This document shows, in pieces, positions 1-8,300 of a stretch of DNA of 59,276 nt (position 1 is the stretch's first letter; the number at the start of each line of letters is the position of its first letter). The DNA is from Streptosporangiaceae bacterium NEAU-GS5. Its GTDB lineage: Bacteria; Actinomycetota; Actinomycetes; Streptosporangiales; Streptosporangiaceae. The translations under genes and the position numbers were made by a program. The notes beneath the pieces were generated by a model that did no database searches, was not told where the DNA came from, and saw only the letters and a list, made by a program, of their open reading frames with translations. The stretch covers positions 1-59,276 of the forward strand of contig JAGFNW010000047.1 in assembly GCA_017592665.1 (NCBI GenBank), given 5' to 3'.

Positions 1-1
1 C

Positions 2-115
2 ATCAACCGACTCAAACGCCACCGCGCCATCGCCACCCGATACGACAAACTCGCCGTCCGCTACCAGGCCACCATCCACCTAGCGGCCATCAACGACTGG
101 CTCACCAAGCTTTGA
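2..115 (+). mobile_element. IS5-family transposase, C-terminal fragment (cut by window edge)
   Basis: The open frame from the window edge encodes 37 residues ending at TGA 113-115. It carries the block ATRYDKLAVRY followed by a short hydrophobic helix and an AINDWL tail, which is the usual C-terminus of IS5-family DDE transposases of actinomycetes. Only the C-terminus is visible; the catalytic DDE residues lie outside the window. The following GAAACAGGCTCTAG (about 114-127) looks like the right terminal inverted repeat of such an element, but the left end is not available to confirm it. Confidence 0.75.
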
Positions 116-123
116 AACAGGCT

Positions 124-957
124 CTAGCCGCCACGCGCTTGCCGGATCTGGCCCAGCCACTCTGTGCCCAGGCGGCGCCCGTTCGGAAGCTGGTCGCCTC
201 GATCCCAGCGCCACGAAGTGATCATCGCCAGCATCAGGATCCGGCACTCGCGCAGCAAGCCTTGATCGACACCCGGATAGTGCTCAGCGACGTCTTCGGG
301 CGCATGGGCCAGATCGAATTCGACCGGCCCGCGGCAGCAGGTCTCGAGATCTACGAACAGCAGCCCGCTCTTCGTGGTGAGCAGGTTGCCCGGGTGCGGC
401 TCGCCGTGCAGCGGCTGCTCGGCGCCGCCACGCTCGCCGATCACGCGCCGCAGGCCGCGCAACGTGTCGCCGAGGAGCTCACGGTCGGCGTCGGCGAGCG
501 CCGGAGTGTCGTCGCGGCTTGCCACGAGCCGCTGGGCCTGCTCGACTCGATCCGTGAAGTGCGGCATCGGGAAATCGAGCTCGCGCATGCCGGAGTGCAG
601 CCGCATGAGCGCGTCGGCGTAGTCGGCCGGTGAGACCTCTCGAGCCGTCGCAGGTTCGTAGTACGTCCACAGCGTGATCGCGAAGCCGTCACGCTCGTAG
701 ACGCGTGGCTCGACTCGAGGCTCAAGAGCGGCCACCGGGCAGCCGGATTCGGCGAGCCGCTGGGCAAGCTCGATTTCGAACCGCGCGATCTGATCCGCCA
801 CAGGAGCCACCCGGGCCACGACGTCACACGGCAGCAGACGCAAAGTGAGCTTGTTCGAGTCATGAAGAACGATCGCGTCGTCGGCTGTCAGACCGAGTAA
901 CGAGGCGGTCGCGATGGCCGCGGCCATCGCACGAAGGGTCTCCGACGCCTGCATCAC
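124..957 (-). CDS. Aminoglycoside phosphotransferase-like (APH) kinase
   Basis: This 277-residue protein has the protein-kinase-like APH fold signature. The catalytic loop HGEPHPGNLL lies near residues 183-192, with the metal-binding VDLE about ten residues later. The N-lobe is short and contains a VVARVAP strand. Families with this pattern phosphorylate small alcohols or aminoglycosides; the substrate cannot be read from sequence, and resistance should not be assumed. The stop codon TAG (124-126) sits inside or against the presumed IS end to the left, so the native C-terminus may have been altered by insertion. It reads toward the IS and away from DUF4245. Confidence 0.75.
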   Translation of the reverse strand: MMQASETLRAMAAAIATASLLGLTADDAIVLHDSNKLTLRLLPCDVVARVAPVADQIARFEIELAQRLAESGCPVAALEPRVEPRVYERDGFAITLWTYYEPATAREVSPADYADALMRLHSGMRELDFPMPHFTDRVEQAQRLVASRDDTPALADADRELLGDTLRGLRRVIGERGGAEQPLHGEPHPGNLLTTKSGLLFVDLETCCRGPVEFDLAHAPEDVAEHYPGVDQGLLRECRILMLAMITSWRWDRGDQLPNGRRLGTEWLGQIRQARGG

Positions 958-967
958 CGGAAAACAG

Positions 968-1504
968 TCATTTCGCGGGGGCAGGCACGGGGTGGAGGGC
1001 GGCGGCGAGGGCGGTCAGTTCATTCCAGTCGGCGGTGCCGGTGATGACGATCGCGTGGTCGGAGTCGACAAGGACGAGTGAGCGCTGATCAGGGTCTTCG
1101 CGGACGCGCTCCTGCCACGCCCGGCCGTTGATCTGGCGGCTGCCGCTCACGGTCGCCGTGTTGGCGACCCGGTTGGCGTACGCCGCCGAAGGCTGCTCGT
1201 TGCTCTGCGCCACCATCGCGTGCTGCCGCGCGCCCGTCGCGAAGCCGAGCTGCCACGACACGGCCGACGCCGGCCGGGTGACCACGCGGGAGCTGGTCGG
1301 GATCCATCCGGCGGGCACGGGCGAGGGCGCCACCAGGCCGTACGGCGCGGCCCGCGCCACGTTGGCCTGGTCGATCGAGTAGTCGACGCGCGGGATGTGC
1401 TCGGTCCGGCTCTGCGGCGTGATGATCAGGAAGACGACCCCCGCCGCCAGGCATACCAGCAGCGCGAACCCGTAGGCGTACAGCCCTTCCGTGAACTTCC
1501 GCAC
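968..1504 (-). CDS. DUF4245 domain-containing membrane-anchored protein
   Basis: The chosen GTG start at 1504 gives 178 residues: a short cytoplasmic N-terminus, one transmembrane helix (about residues 10-30, FALLVCLAAGVVFLIIT), then an extracytoplasmic domain. The domain has the DUF4245 pattern, including a VPAGWIPTSS segment and a late VLVDSDHAIVITGTADWNEL block. The function is unknown. From general knowledge of actinomycete gene order, DUF4245 usually lies beside glpX; here glpX is about 14.8 kb away, with the fxs island between. A longer in-frame extension upstream exists but lacks domain support. Confidence 0.8.
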   Translation of the reverse strand: MRKFTEGLYAYGFALLVCLAAGVVFLIITPQSRTEHIPRVDYSIDQANVARAAPYGLVAPSPVPAGWIPTSSRVVTRPASAVSWQLGFATGARQHAMVAQSNEQPSAAYANRVANTATVSGSRQINGRAWQERVREDPDQRSLVLVDSDHAIVITGTADWNELTALAAALHPVPAPAK

Positions 1505-1610
1505 GTCACATGACCCTACCTGGCCCCTCTGTCCCGGCGTGACATGGACAACCTGTGGGCCACCAAGAGACGATGAGGCCCCGCTACAGGCCGCGGGAGC
1601 CGTTTGCCGC

Positions 1611-2228
1611 TCAGCTGATGTGAAAAGCGCTCGGCATGTCCCGGTAGTTGGGGATGTCCTTGGCCGGCATCGGTGCCGCCTCGGCGACCTCGATGATCCG
1701 CTTGGCGAGTCTGAGAGTGATCTCCTCATAAATGTGCTGGCGCGTTGCCATGATCGTGTAGAGGCCTTCTTCCGCGTACCGTGGATTGATCTCGGCATGA
1801 TTGAACTGAATGGCCTCTGCCGCAGGTGGCAACTTGAGCTGATGGGCGGGCAACCACAGCACCGGCACGATCGGCTTCATCCCGATTTGCCCGTCGGCCC
1901 GGCTCAGAAAAGCCGCCCACTCTTTTCCGCATTCCACGCTCTCAAAATAACGCGGTGAGTACAGCGGAACGAAGACGCGACAGGTGGACAGACGATGAGA
2001 CAGCGTGGCCTGCCAGTCCTCGCCAATCCGCAGTGCTCGATCCATGAATCCAGCGTCATCGACTCCGGCGGAAGTCATGTGGATTACGTGCCTACGCAGA
2101 GTGCGGTGCAATTTTTCCACCTGTTGGTTCGGATCGCCCAGACCGCGCACTCCCCACTGAGGCGGATCGCTCGGAAAGCGCGAGTAACTCAAGAAGAAGT
2201 ACGGGTAGCCGGAATCAGTCGAAGTCAT
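1611..2228 (-). CDS. TIR-like FxsC fragment (N-terminal domain only)
   Basis: The 205-residue product is collinear with the N-terminal half of the full FxsC at 9234-10439. It starts with PYFFLSYSR (TIR strand A), has a DPNQQVEKLHRTLRRHV helix, and keeps the ECGKEWAAF motif in which the Glu matches the catalytic Glu of TIR NADases. It ends at PSAFHIS, exactly where full FxsC (PSAFDHS) continues into its second domain, so it is a 3'-truncated copy. The ATG at 2228 is preceded by a GGAAGGAAG ribosome-binding site and overlaps the end of the decayed fxsB. The frame is intact, so it may still be expressed. Confidence 0.8.
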   Translation of the reverse strand: MTSTDSGYPYFFLSYSRFPSDPPQWGVRGLGDPNQQVEKLHRTLRRHVIHMTSAGVDDAGFMDRALRIGEDWQATLSHRLSTCRVFVPLYSPRYFESVECGKEWAAFLSRADGQIGMKPIVPVLWLPAHQLKLPPAAEAIQFNHAEINPRYAEEGLYTIMATRQHIYEEITLRLAKRIIEVAEAAPMPAKDIPNYRDMPSAFHIS

Positions 2229-3325
2229 CCGCTTCCTTCCCAAGATGCTCGGATACGGGAAAGTGGATTATGGCAAGAGAACGCCAGGATGGAGACGTGC
2301 ACCGTGACGGATAGGGTCCCTTCACGCACGACTGCGCCGCCAGTCCGATTGCCTTGGCGGTGTCGGCCAGCCAGCGCGAATCTGACGTGCCCGTCATCAA
2401 CGTCGACGTGGCGGCGGCCCCGCCAGAAATCATGACCGCGAGATGCCCGTAGGCCTCCTGGAGCGGGCCTTCCAACGGCCGAGGGCCGTCCCACCAGAGC
2501 GATGGAGAGCAGGCCCCCTCCTGGTCGTAAAAGTCCCGCGCACTGAGCACCGTGCTCAGTTTGACGTGCTGAAACTCGTGAATTGCGAGGAACGCGAGGG
2601 TGGGATCGGCGAGCCGCACTCTTCTCACCTAAGTGGACGATGAGCTTCAGCAGATAGACGGAGTAGACGCTGGGGTGGGCGAACCCCGAACCCGTACGGC
2701 GGCGATGGGCATACAGGCCGCCGCCACAGGTGCCCGCCACGGGAGATGCGCGGCAGGTGTCGCACAGCCCGATGGCCGGGGCCTCGTCGGCTGCCGTCCC
2801 GAGGGGATTCGCCTGCTCATACGCCCCGTCGATCGTGCACAGCAAACCCGCGTACAGCTCGGGGCGCGGGTCCAGCAATTCCATCGCCCTGATCACCTGA
2901 TCGAACGAGCCGCGGCCCGAAGCGAACCTGCGGTGCCGATCGTTAACCTCGTGACCACCATCGAGAGAGACCCCTATCTTTGTGTTGACGCCGCGCTCGG
3001 CGAATACACCGAGGAAGCGCCCCTTCAGCAATACGCGGTTGGTGTGAATGCGCAGTTCACCTACTGTCCAGCCGACCGGGTCGGGCCCGGCCGACACCGG
3101 CTCGTCCCCATGCGGCACGATGTGGACGACCGCGAGATCGTAGGCTTGGACGTGCTCGGCGGTGCGCCGCGCCGTCACGGTGACGGTCTGGTCCGACATC
3201 TCCTTCGGACGTCCACGCCAACTCTGATCAGCGCGCTCATAGACATAGCAGTGGTTGCACGCGAGATCACAACGGTTGTGCACTCTGAGCACAAATTGCC
3301 AAAATGACATGAAGGGCCCATTCAT
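2215..3325 (-). pseudogene. Decayed fxsB: radical SAM/SPASM maturase remnant
   Basis: The first frame (from 3325) matches intact FxsB (10480-12777) at the N-terminus: QFVLRVHNRC and the CDLACNHC cluster motif are kept. HGGEP has become HGDEP, and about 12 residues before LRIHTN are missing. About 90 residues between LLCTID and GAYEQAN are gone, as is a stretch before the SPASM domain, where CDICRVCPV has become CDTCRASPV with loss of one cysteine. After LLKLIVHL a deletion of roughly 250 codons and a frame change (near 2630) join the HEXXH end, IHEFQHVKL, which then reads to the stop at 2215. With these losses it is almost certainly non-functional as a maturase. Confidence 0.85.
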
Positions 3326-3344
3326 GCTGGCCCATCCTCAATGT

Positions 3345-3545
3345 TCAGACCGATGAGTTGAGTGCTGCTAGCGGAACATGCGTGACGACAGGTGAAGCCG
3401 ACACCACTCGCGAAGCGTATCGACGGCAAGCACATCGCCGACCAGCACCAGGCCAGACAGGGCGTATGTCAATGACGTCTGACCCGACATCGGTCAGGAT
3501 CTCTTCCGCTACAGCACTCATCGCGGTAAATATCCTCCCCGACAT
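3345..3545 (-). pseudogene. Decayed fxsA precursor (ends LNSSV)
   Basis: Directly upstream of the decayed fxsB, a reading frame ends AALNSSV-stop. FxsA precursors end FxSxx-COOH; here CTC (Leu) stands where TTC (Phe) would be expected, a single-base change. The N-terminal part has an ILTDV motif like ILTEV of the intact fxsA. The middle is recognisable only in another frame, where LSGLVLVGDVLAVDTLREW resembles the conserved FxsA core, so at least two frame changes are needed. The start is uncertain: ATG at 3545 or 3521. It is read as a remnant by position, terminal motif and core. Confidence 0.55.
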
Positions 3546-3786
3546 CCCGAACAAAAGTTCGGTTTTTATTTGCCGGACACCATCGTCCGGCGCGCATACA
3601 TTATGCCCAAGATCACGTTCGGGCGAGTCGACCCGGCGACGCAATGAGATTAAATCTCGGTCCAGCACAGTGGCGCTATCTGGCGTACCGAGCCGGTCAA
3701 AACGGATCAAATACGCCCGCCTGTCGCGAAACTCGGCAAAATGCTACTGAAAGGATCACCCATCCTTATGCTAGCCCAGAGCCTTC

Positions 3787-4056
3787 TTAGGGCGTGCGAG
3801 GCGGTCCAGAGCATGCGTTCGCGGAGATAGCCTGCTCGGCTTCATCGACGAAGTGCGCCCAATCCGCCTCCTGGTTGGCCAGTCGGCCCGTACGACGACG
3901 TCCAGCCAATTCGAGAGCCGCCAGCGCCTATGCGGTCGCGACCTGCTGATGCTGCCACGTCTGCAGCCATGCCACACCCACGGTGGCGACGGCGCCGTGC
4001 CACGCGGCGACCGACACCATCTGGAGTCGGCACCGCAGCGAAACCGCGCAGGTCAT
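3787..4056 (-). pseudogene. Interrupted small reading frame, unidentified
   Basis: A minus-strand frame from ATG 4056 to TAA 3787 is interrupted by one TAG. The part after the stop (ALAALELAGRRRTGRLANQ, then EADWAHFVDEAEQAI) looks like real helical protein with balanced composition, unlike the other frames here. I do not recognise the family. It lies upstream of the decayed fxsA and downstream of the SLOG-like remnant on the same strand, so it is probably another decayed member of the duplicated locus. The rest of 3546-4209 holds no other convincing gene and is locally AT-richer than the backbone. Confidence 0.3.
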
Positions 4057-4209
4057 CGACTATCCGGCTGAATCGGCGCAGCAACAAATCTCGGCGTCAT
4101 GACCTCGATCGCATCAATCTCGAACGGCCGACTGCCGACAAGGTAACGCCAGGCCGGCGTTTTGACGGACTCGGCCGCCGCCCCGCGCTTCACACCACTG
4201 GCAGTCCGG

Positions 4210-4386
4210 TCATTTGGTGAGCAGTTCAACCTCGGTCGCCAATGTGACGGCCATCGCCGCCGCGACCGCGGCGGCGGGCACGACGACTTCTGCCGTCCCA
4301 CCTTCATCACGGGCGGCCACGGCAGGGCCCGCCCAGAGCACCCTCTTCAGGTCGTCGTCTCGGACGACAGCCACCTTCTTGATCAC
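4210..4386 (-). pseudogene. Small frame carrying a remnant of the SLOG-like gene
   Basis: A 58-codon frame (GTG 4386 to TGA 4210) contains ARDEGGTAEVV, identical to the C-terminal part of the SLOG-like protein at 15092-15556. At DNA level 4281-4316 matches 15166-15201 at 34 of 36 positions, including 25 consecutive identical bases. Outside the block the two sequences diverge, and this copy ends in an Ala/Val-rich stretch closing with ATEVELLTK. No clear ribosome-binding site precedes the GTG. It may be a recombinant fragment or a short hypothetical protein. Confidence 0.4.
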
Positions 4387-4459
4387 ATAGAGTCACGTAT
4401 CGAGTCACACCGGTTAGGGTCGGGCTTGCGGGGGACTCTGACCATAGGAGGAGGATGCC

Positions 4460-5317
4460 GTGACGACTTTTGTGCGGTCTCGTGACGGGAGAACGCTCGC
4501 AGTCGAGGAAAGGGGGGCACCAGACGGTCGCCCGATCTTCCTGCTTCACGGAACTCCCGGCAGCCGTCTCGGGCCGTCCCCGCGAGCAGCGGTCCTGTGG
4601 CGCCTAAGCGTACGGCTGATCACCTATGACCGACCCGGATACGGCTATTCAGATCGGCTGTTCGGCCGCCGCGTCGCCGACGCGGTGAACGACATCAGCG
4701 ACGTGGCGGACGCTCTGGGTATCTCAAACTTTGCGGTCGTCGGTCGCTCAGGCGGCGCGCCACACGCGCTCGCCTGCGGAGCCCTGCTTCCCGACCGAAC
4801 GACCCGGGTCGCGGCTCTTGTCCCGCTAGCCCCGCCTGGCGCCGAGGGGCTGGACTGGTTCGAGGGGATGACGTCGTCCAACGTGACAGAGTTCAAGGCG
4901 GCCACGCGTGGCCACGGAGCAGCGCTTGAACTACTTGCCCCCGCTGTCGCCGAGATCCAGGCCGATCCGATGCGTATGATCCCCGCGATCGACGACCTGC
5001 CCGAAGTGGACCAGCATGTGGTGTCCAACTACGGCATTCGCCGCATGCTGGTCAGAAATGTCGCCGAGGCGCTGCGCAGCTCCCCGGACGGTTGGGTGGA
5101 TGACAACTTGGCCTTCCGCTCCCCTTGGGGTTTCGAACCGGAGACCATCAGCGTCCCGACCCTCCTCTGGCATGGAGAGGAAGACGTGTTCTCACCGCTT
5201 GACCACGCCCGATGGCTGAGCGAGCGGATCCCGGACGCCAACCTCGTGGTCGAGGCCGGTGTGGGTCATTTCGGCTCGTTGGAGGTGCTCCCCTCGGTCT
5301 TGACGTGGCTCGCTTGA
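4460..5317 (+). CDS. Alpha/beta hydrolase
   Basis: This 285-residue alpha/beta-hydrolase-fold protein has the oxyanion-hole motif LLHGTPGS (residues 28-35), a DRPGYGYSD segment, the nucleophile elbow VGRSGGAPH (Ser near residue 97), a late LWHGEEDVFSP acid strand and the histidine motif GVGHFGSLE near the end. All three catalytic residues are therefore visible. The GTG start at 4460 is set by a strong GGAGGAGG site. The substrate is unknown. It sits between the decayed and intact fxs cassettes and converges on fxsT (23 nt apart), so it may be a cluster accessory or an unrelated passenger. Confidence 0.85.
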   Translation: MTTFVRSRDGRTLAVEERGAPDGRPIFLLHGTPGSRLGPSPRAAVLWRLSVRLITYDRPGYGYSDRLFGRRVADAVNDISDVADALGISNFAVVGRSGGAPHALACGALLPDRTTRVAALVPLAPPGAEGLDWFEGMTSSNVTEFKAATRGHGAALELLAPAVAEIQADPMRMIPAIDDLPEVDQHVVSNYGIRRMLVRNVAEALRSSPDGWVDDNLAFRSPWGFEPETISVPTLLWHGEEDVFSPLDHARWLSERIPDANLVVEAGVGHFGSLEVLPSVLTWLA

Positions 5318-5340
5318 AAGCAGGTTCAGGGGAACGACGA

Positions 5341-8300
5341 TCAGAACGGCTGAGGCTCCAGGGCGCGGTTGATCAGCTGCCATTCGCGCAGCTGGACGAG
5401 TGTCGGATGGATGCCGCCGAGGACGCGGGACATCACGGGCGCGACCCGATCCCTGGCCTGTTCGGCCTTCGTCTGGTCGCCCGCCATCCACCGGATGATC
5501 GCGAGGTTGGCCTGACAGGCGAGCGCGTCAGGATGTTCCAAGCCGAGCTTGCGGTGGAGCAGATCCAGCGTCGTCGTCCCGAGCCGCTCGGCCTCGTCCA
5601 TCCGGCCGTCGTCGGACAGGCAGTTCGCCAGATTGATGGCGGCGGCCAGGGACAGCGGATGATCCATGCCCAGCTGATGGCTCAGCCCGTCAACGACGGT
5701 CCTGGCCTCCTCGGTGGCCTCGGCGACGTCTCCCGTCCCGCGTTTGTACGTGGCCAGGTTGTTGACCGCGATCAACGTGGTGGGGTGATCGGTGCCGGGG
5801 CCGGACCGATATTGCCGCCGATATTGGCGGACGATCTCCTCCGCCAGCATCCGGGCCCCCGCCTTGTCATTGAGCGCGGACATGCAGCAGGCCACCTCTA
5901 GGGTCGCCGCCAACGCGTCCGGCGTGCCCGGATACCGTTCCTGGTAGCGGTCGTTGGTCTCCTTGGCCAGCACCCAGGCCGCATCCTGCTCGCCGGCCAG
6001 GCGAAGCGACACGGCGAGGCTCTTGGCGGCGCGCAGGGTATCGACGAACCCTTCTCCGAGCTCCTCTCGGTAGTGCTGCAGGGTGGTGCGGAGCAGGTCG
6101 ACCGACTCCCGGTAGCGGCCGATCTCCCGCAGGTCGCGGGCCAGGTGGGCGGCCGAGAACAGGGTGTACGGATGGTTCGCGCCGAGCACGCGGGTCCGCT
6201 TGGCCAGTGTGTCCTGGTCGAGGTTCCTGGCGTTGAAGCCGTCGCCGACCAGCCGATAACAGAGGGCGAGGTTGTTGGCCGCGGCCAGCGTGCGCGGATG
6301 GTCCTCGCCGAACAGGGTCTTCCACCTGTCGTAGGTGACCCGGTCCATGTCCAGCGACCGCTCGTATTCGCCGACGGCCCGCAGGTCGGCGGCGAGCCCG
6401 CCGGAGGTGAGCAGCGTGTGCGGATGGTTCTCGCCGACGACCCGCTGCTGCTGCCGCAGGACCCACTCGTCGAGCTCCTTGGCCTCCACGTAGTCGCCCT
6501 TCGACCGCTTGACGTTGGCGATGTTGAACAGCAGGTGCAGCCGCTGCCGGTCCTCGAGGCCGAAGCTCTCCTCCCAGTAGTCGGCCAGGAAGTCGCCGAG
6601 CTCGCGCGCGGCCAGGTAGTCGCCGCGCTTCCAGAGGTAGCGCACCCGGTCGGTGAGCAGCTGCCGGGTCTCCTCCTCCTTGCACTCCCTGGCCCGCGAC
6701 GAGGCCAGGTGCTGCCAGATGATGTCGTAGCGGATCCAGTTGTCGGGATCGTCGACGTCGCCCTGCCGGGGCCTCGCGCCGACCAGGATGCGGTGCACCT
6801 CGTGACAGGCGTCGTCCTGCTGTTCCTGGGTCATCTGACTGCGGATGACCGCCTGGACCAGCCGGTGCACCTGGATCGTGTTGTTGCCCTGGTCGACCTT
6901 GGCCAGGGCGTAGCGGCCGATCTCCTGGATGACCCGCCCGAGCACCAGCTTCTCCCGCAGCGCGTCATCGAAGGGCACCAGCGACTGCTGCATCTCGTCG
7001 CTGTACAGCAGCTGCATCGAGATCGGCTCGGGGGCGAAGAACGCGCACAGCTCCAGCAGCCGGACCGAGGCGGGCGAGCTCTCGCGGAGCTTGGCGAGAG
7101 AGACGTTCCAGGTGACGGCGACCGGATGCGGATAGTCAGACGGCGTGCCGAGCTCGAGGACCCGCGCGGTCTCCGCCTCCAGCTGCTCAAGGAACGTCGT
7201 CGCCGGCATTCCCGACTCGGCGAGCCACGCTGCCGCCTGCTCGACGGCCAGCGGCAGGTTGCCGAGCGCGTCCGCGACCTGGATGGCGTCCACCTCGGCC
7301 AGGCCGGGGACGCGCCGCCGCAGGTGCTCCAGGCTCTCCGCCTGGCTGAAGACGTCGACCTCCAGGGGGGCGGCCACGGCAGACCACGCCTGGTTCCGTG
7401 ACGTGATCAGGATGTGGCCCGTCCCGCCCGGGAAGTAGTCCCGGAGGTCGTCGGGCTCGCCCGCGTTGTCGAAGATCAAGAGCCAGCGCGCGTACGGCTC
7501 CTCGCGCCGCAGCGCCTCACGGACCGCGCCGACCACTTCGGCCACGCTGTCTCCGACCGGGATGTGCAGCTGCCGCGCCAGTTCCTCGAACGCCGAGTTG
7601 ATCCGCTCGCGGTCTTCCGAGGAGATCCACCAGACGAGGTCGTAGTCGGCCCTGAACCGGTGCGCGTACTCCAGCGCCACCTGGGTCTTGCCGACGCCGC
7701 CGAGGCCATAGAGGGCCTGCGGGAGGACCACGGCCCGGCTTCCGCCGACCAGCTGGGTGCGCAGGGTGTCGAGAACCGCCCCGCGGCCGGTGAACGCGGC
7801 GTTGCGCGCGGAAACGTTCCACACCCGGGGGACGCTGCCGGGGAAGCGTGCGCCCATAGCCATCAGGTCGAGCGAACCGTCATCGGAATGAGCGAAGCTG
7901 TGCAACAGCGTCTCGGCGGCCGATCGCTCCGCAGTGCGGGTCAGATCGATAAGCACACGGTCGCCGTAGGGGGACGGGAAATGCGTCTCGGAGATCCTCA
8001 GCGCAATCAGCTCGCCGCGCCTGCTTCGCTCCGCGTTGACCATGCGCTGCCACGCCTCGACCGCACGCGGGGCGCGTACGTAGGCGTTGGAGAGCACGAA
8101 AATCGTCCTGAGCCCATCTCCTGAGAAGTCGGTCGCGTCGGCGGACTCGACGCTGTGCAGCTTGACGCGGTAGCCGCAGCGGTCGAGGACCGCCGCTATC
8201 CAGTCGGCCCACATACGATCCTCGGGGGCGTAGCTGAGATAGACGTCGCTCTGGAACGACATGTGGCGGCGGATGAAGGAGTCCAGGTGCCGCAGTCGCA

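Noticed and set aside
124-957. Calling the APH-like gene an antibiotic resistance determinant
   Set aside because: The fold and catalytic loop are clear, but substrate residues cannot be read and many family members act on other metabolites.
3546-4459. CRISPR array or regular repeat in the low-density stretch
   Set aside because: No repeated units with constant spacing exist; the region is explained by gene remnants.
6073-7401. 442-residue plus-strand open frame inside fxsT
   Set aside because: It is antisense to the NB-ARC/TPR part with no recognisable domain; long antisense frames are expected at this GC content.
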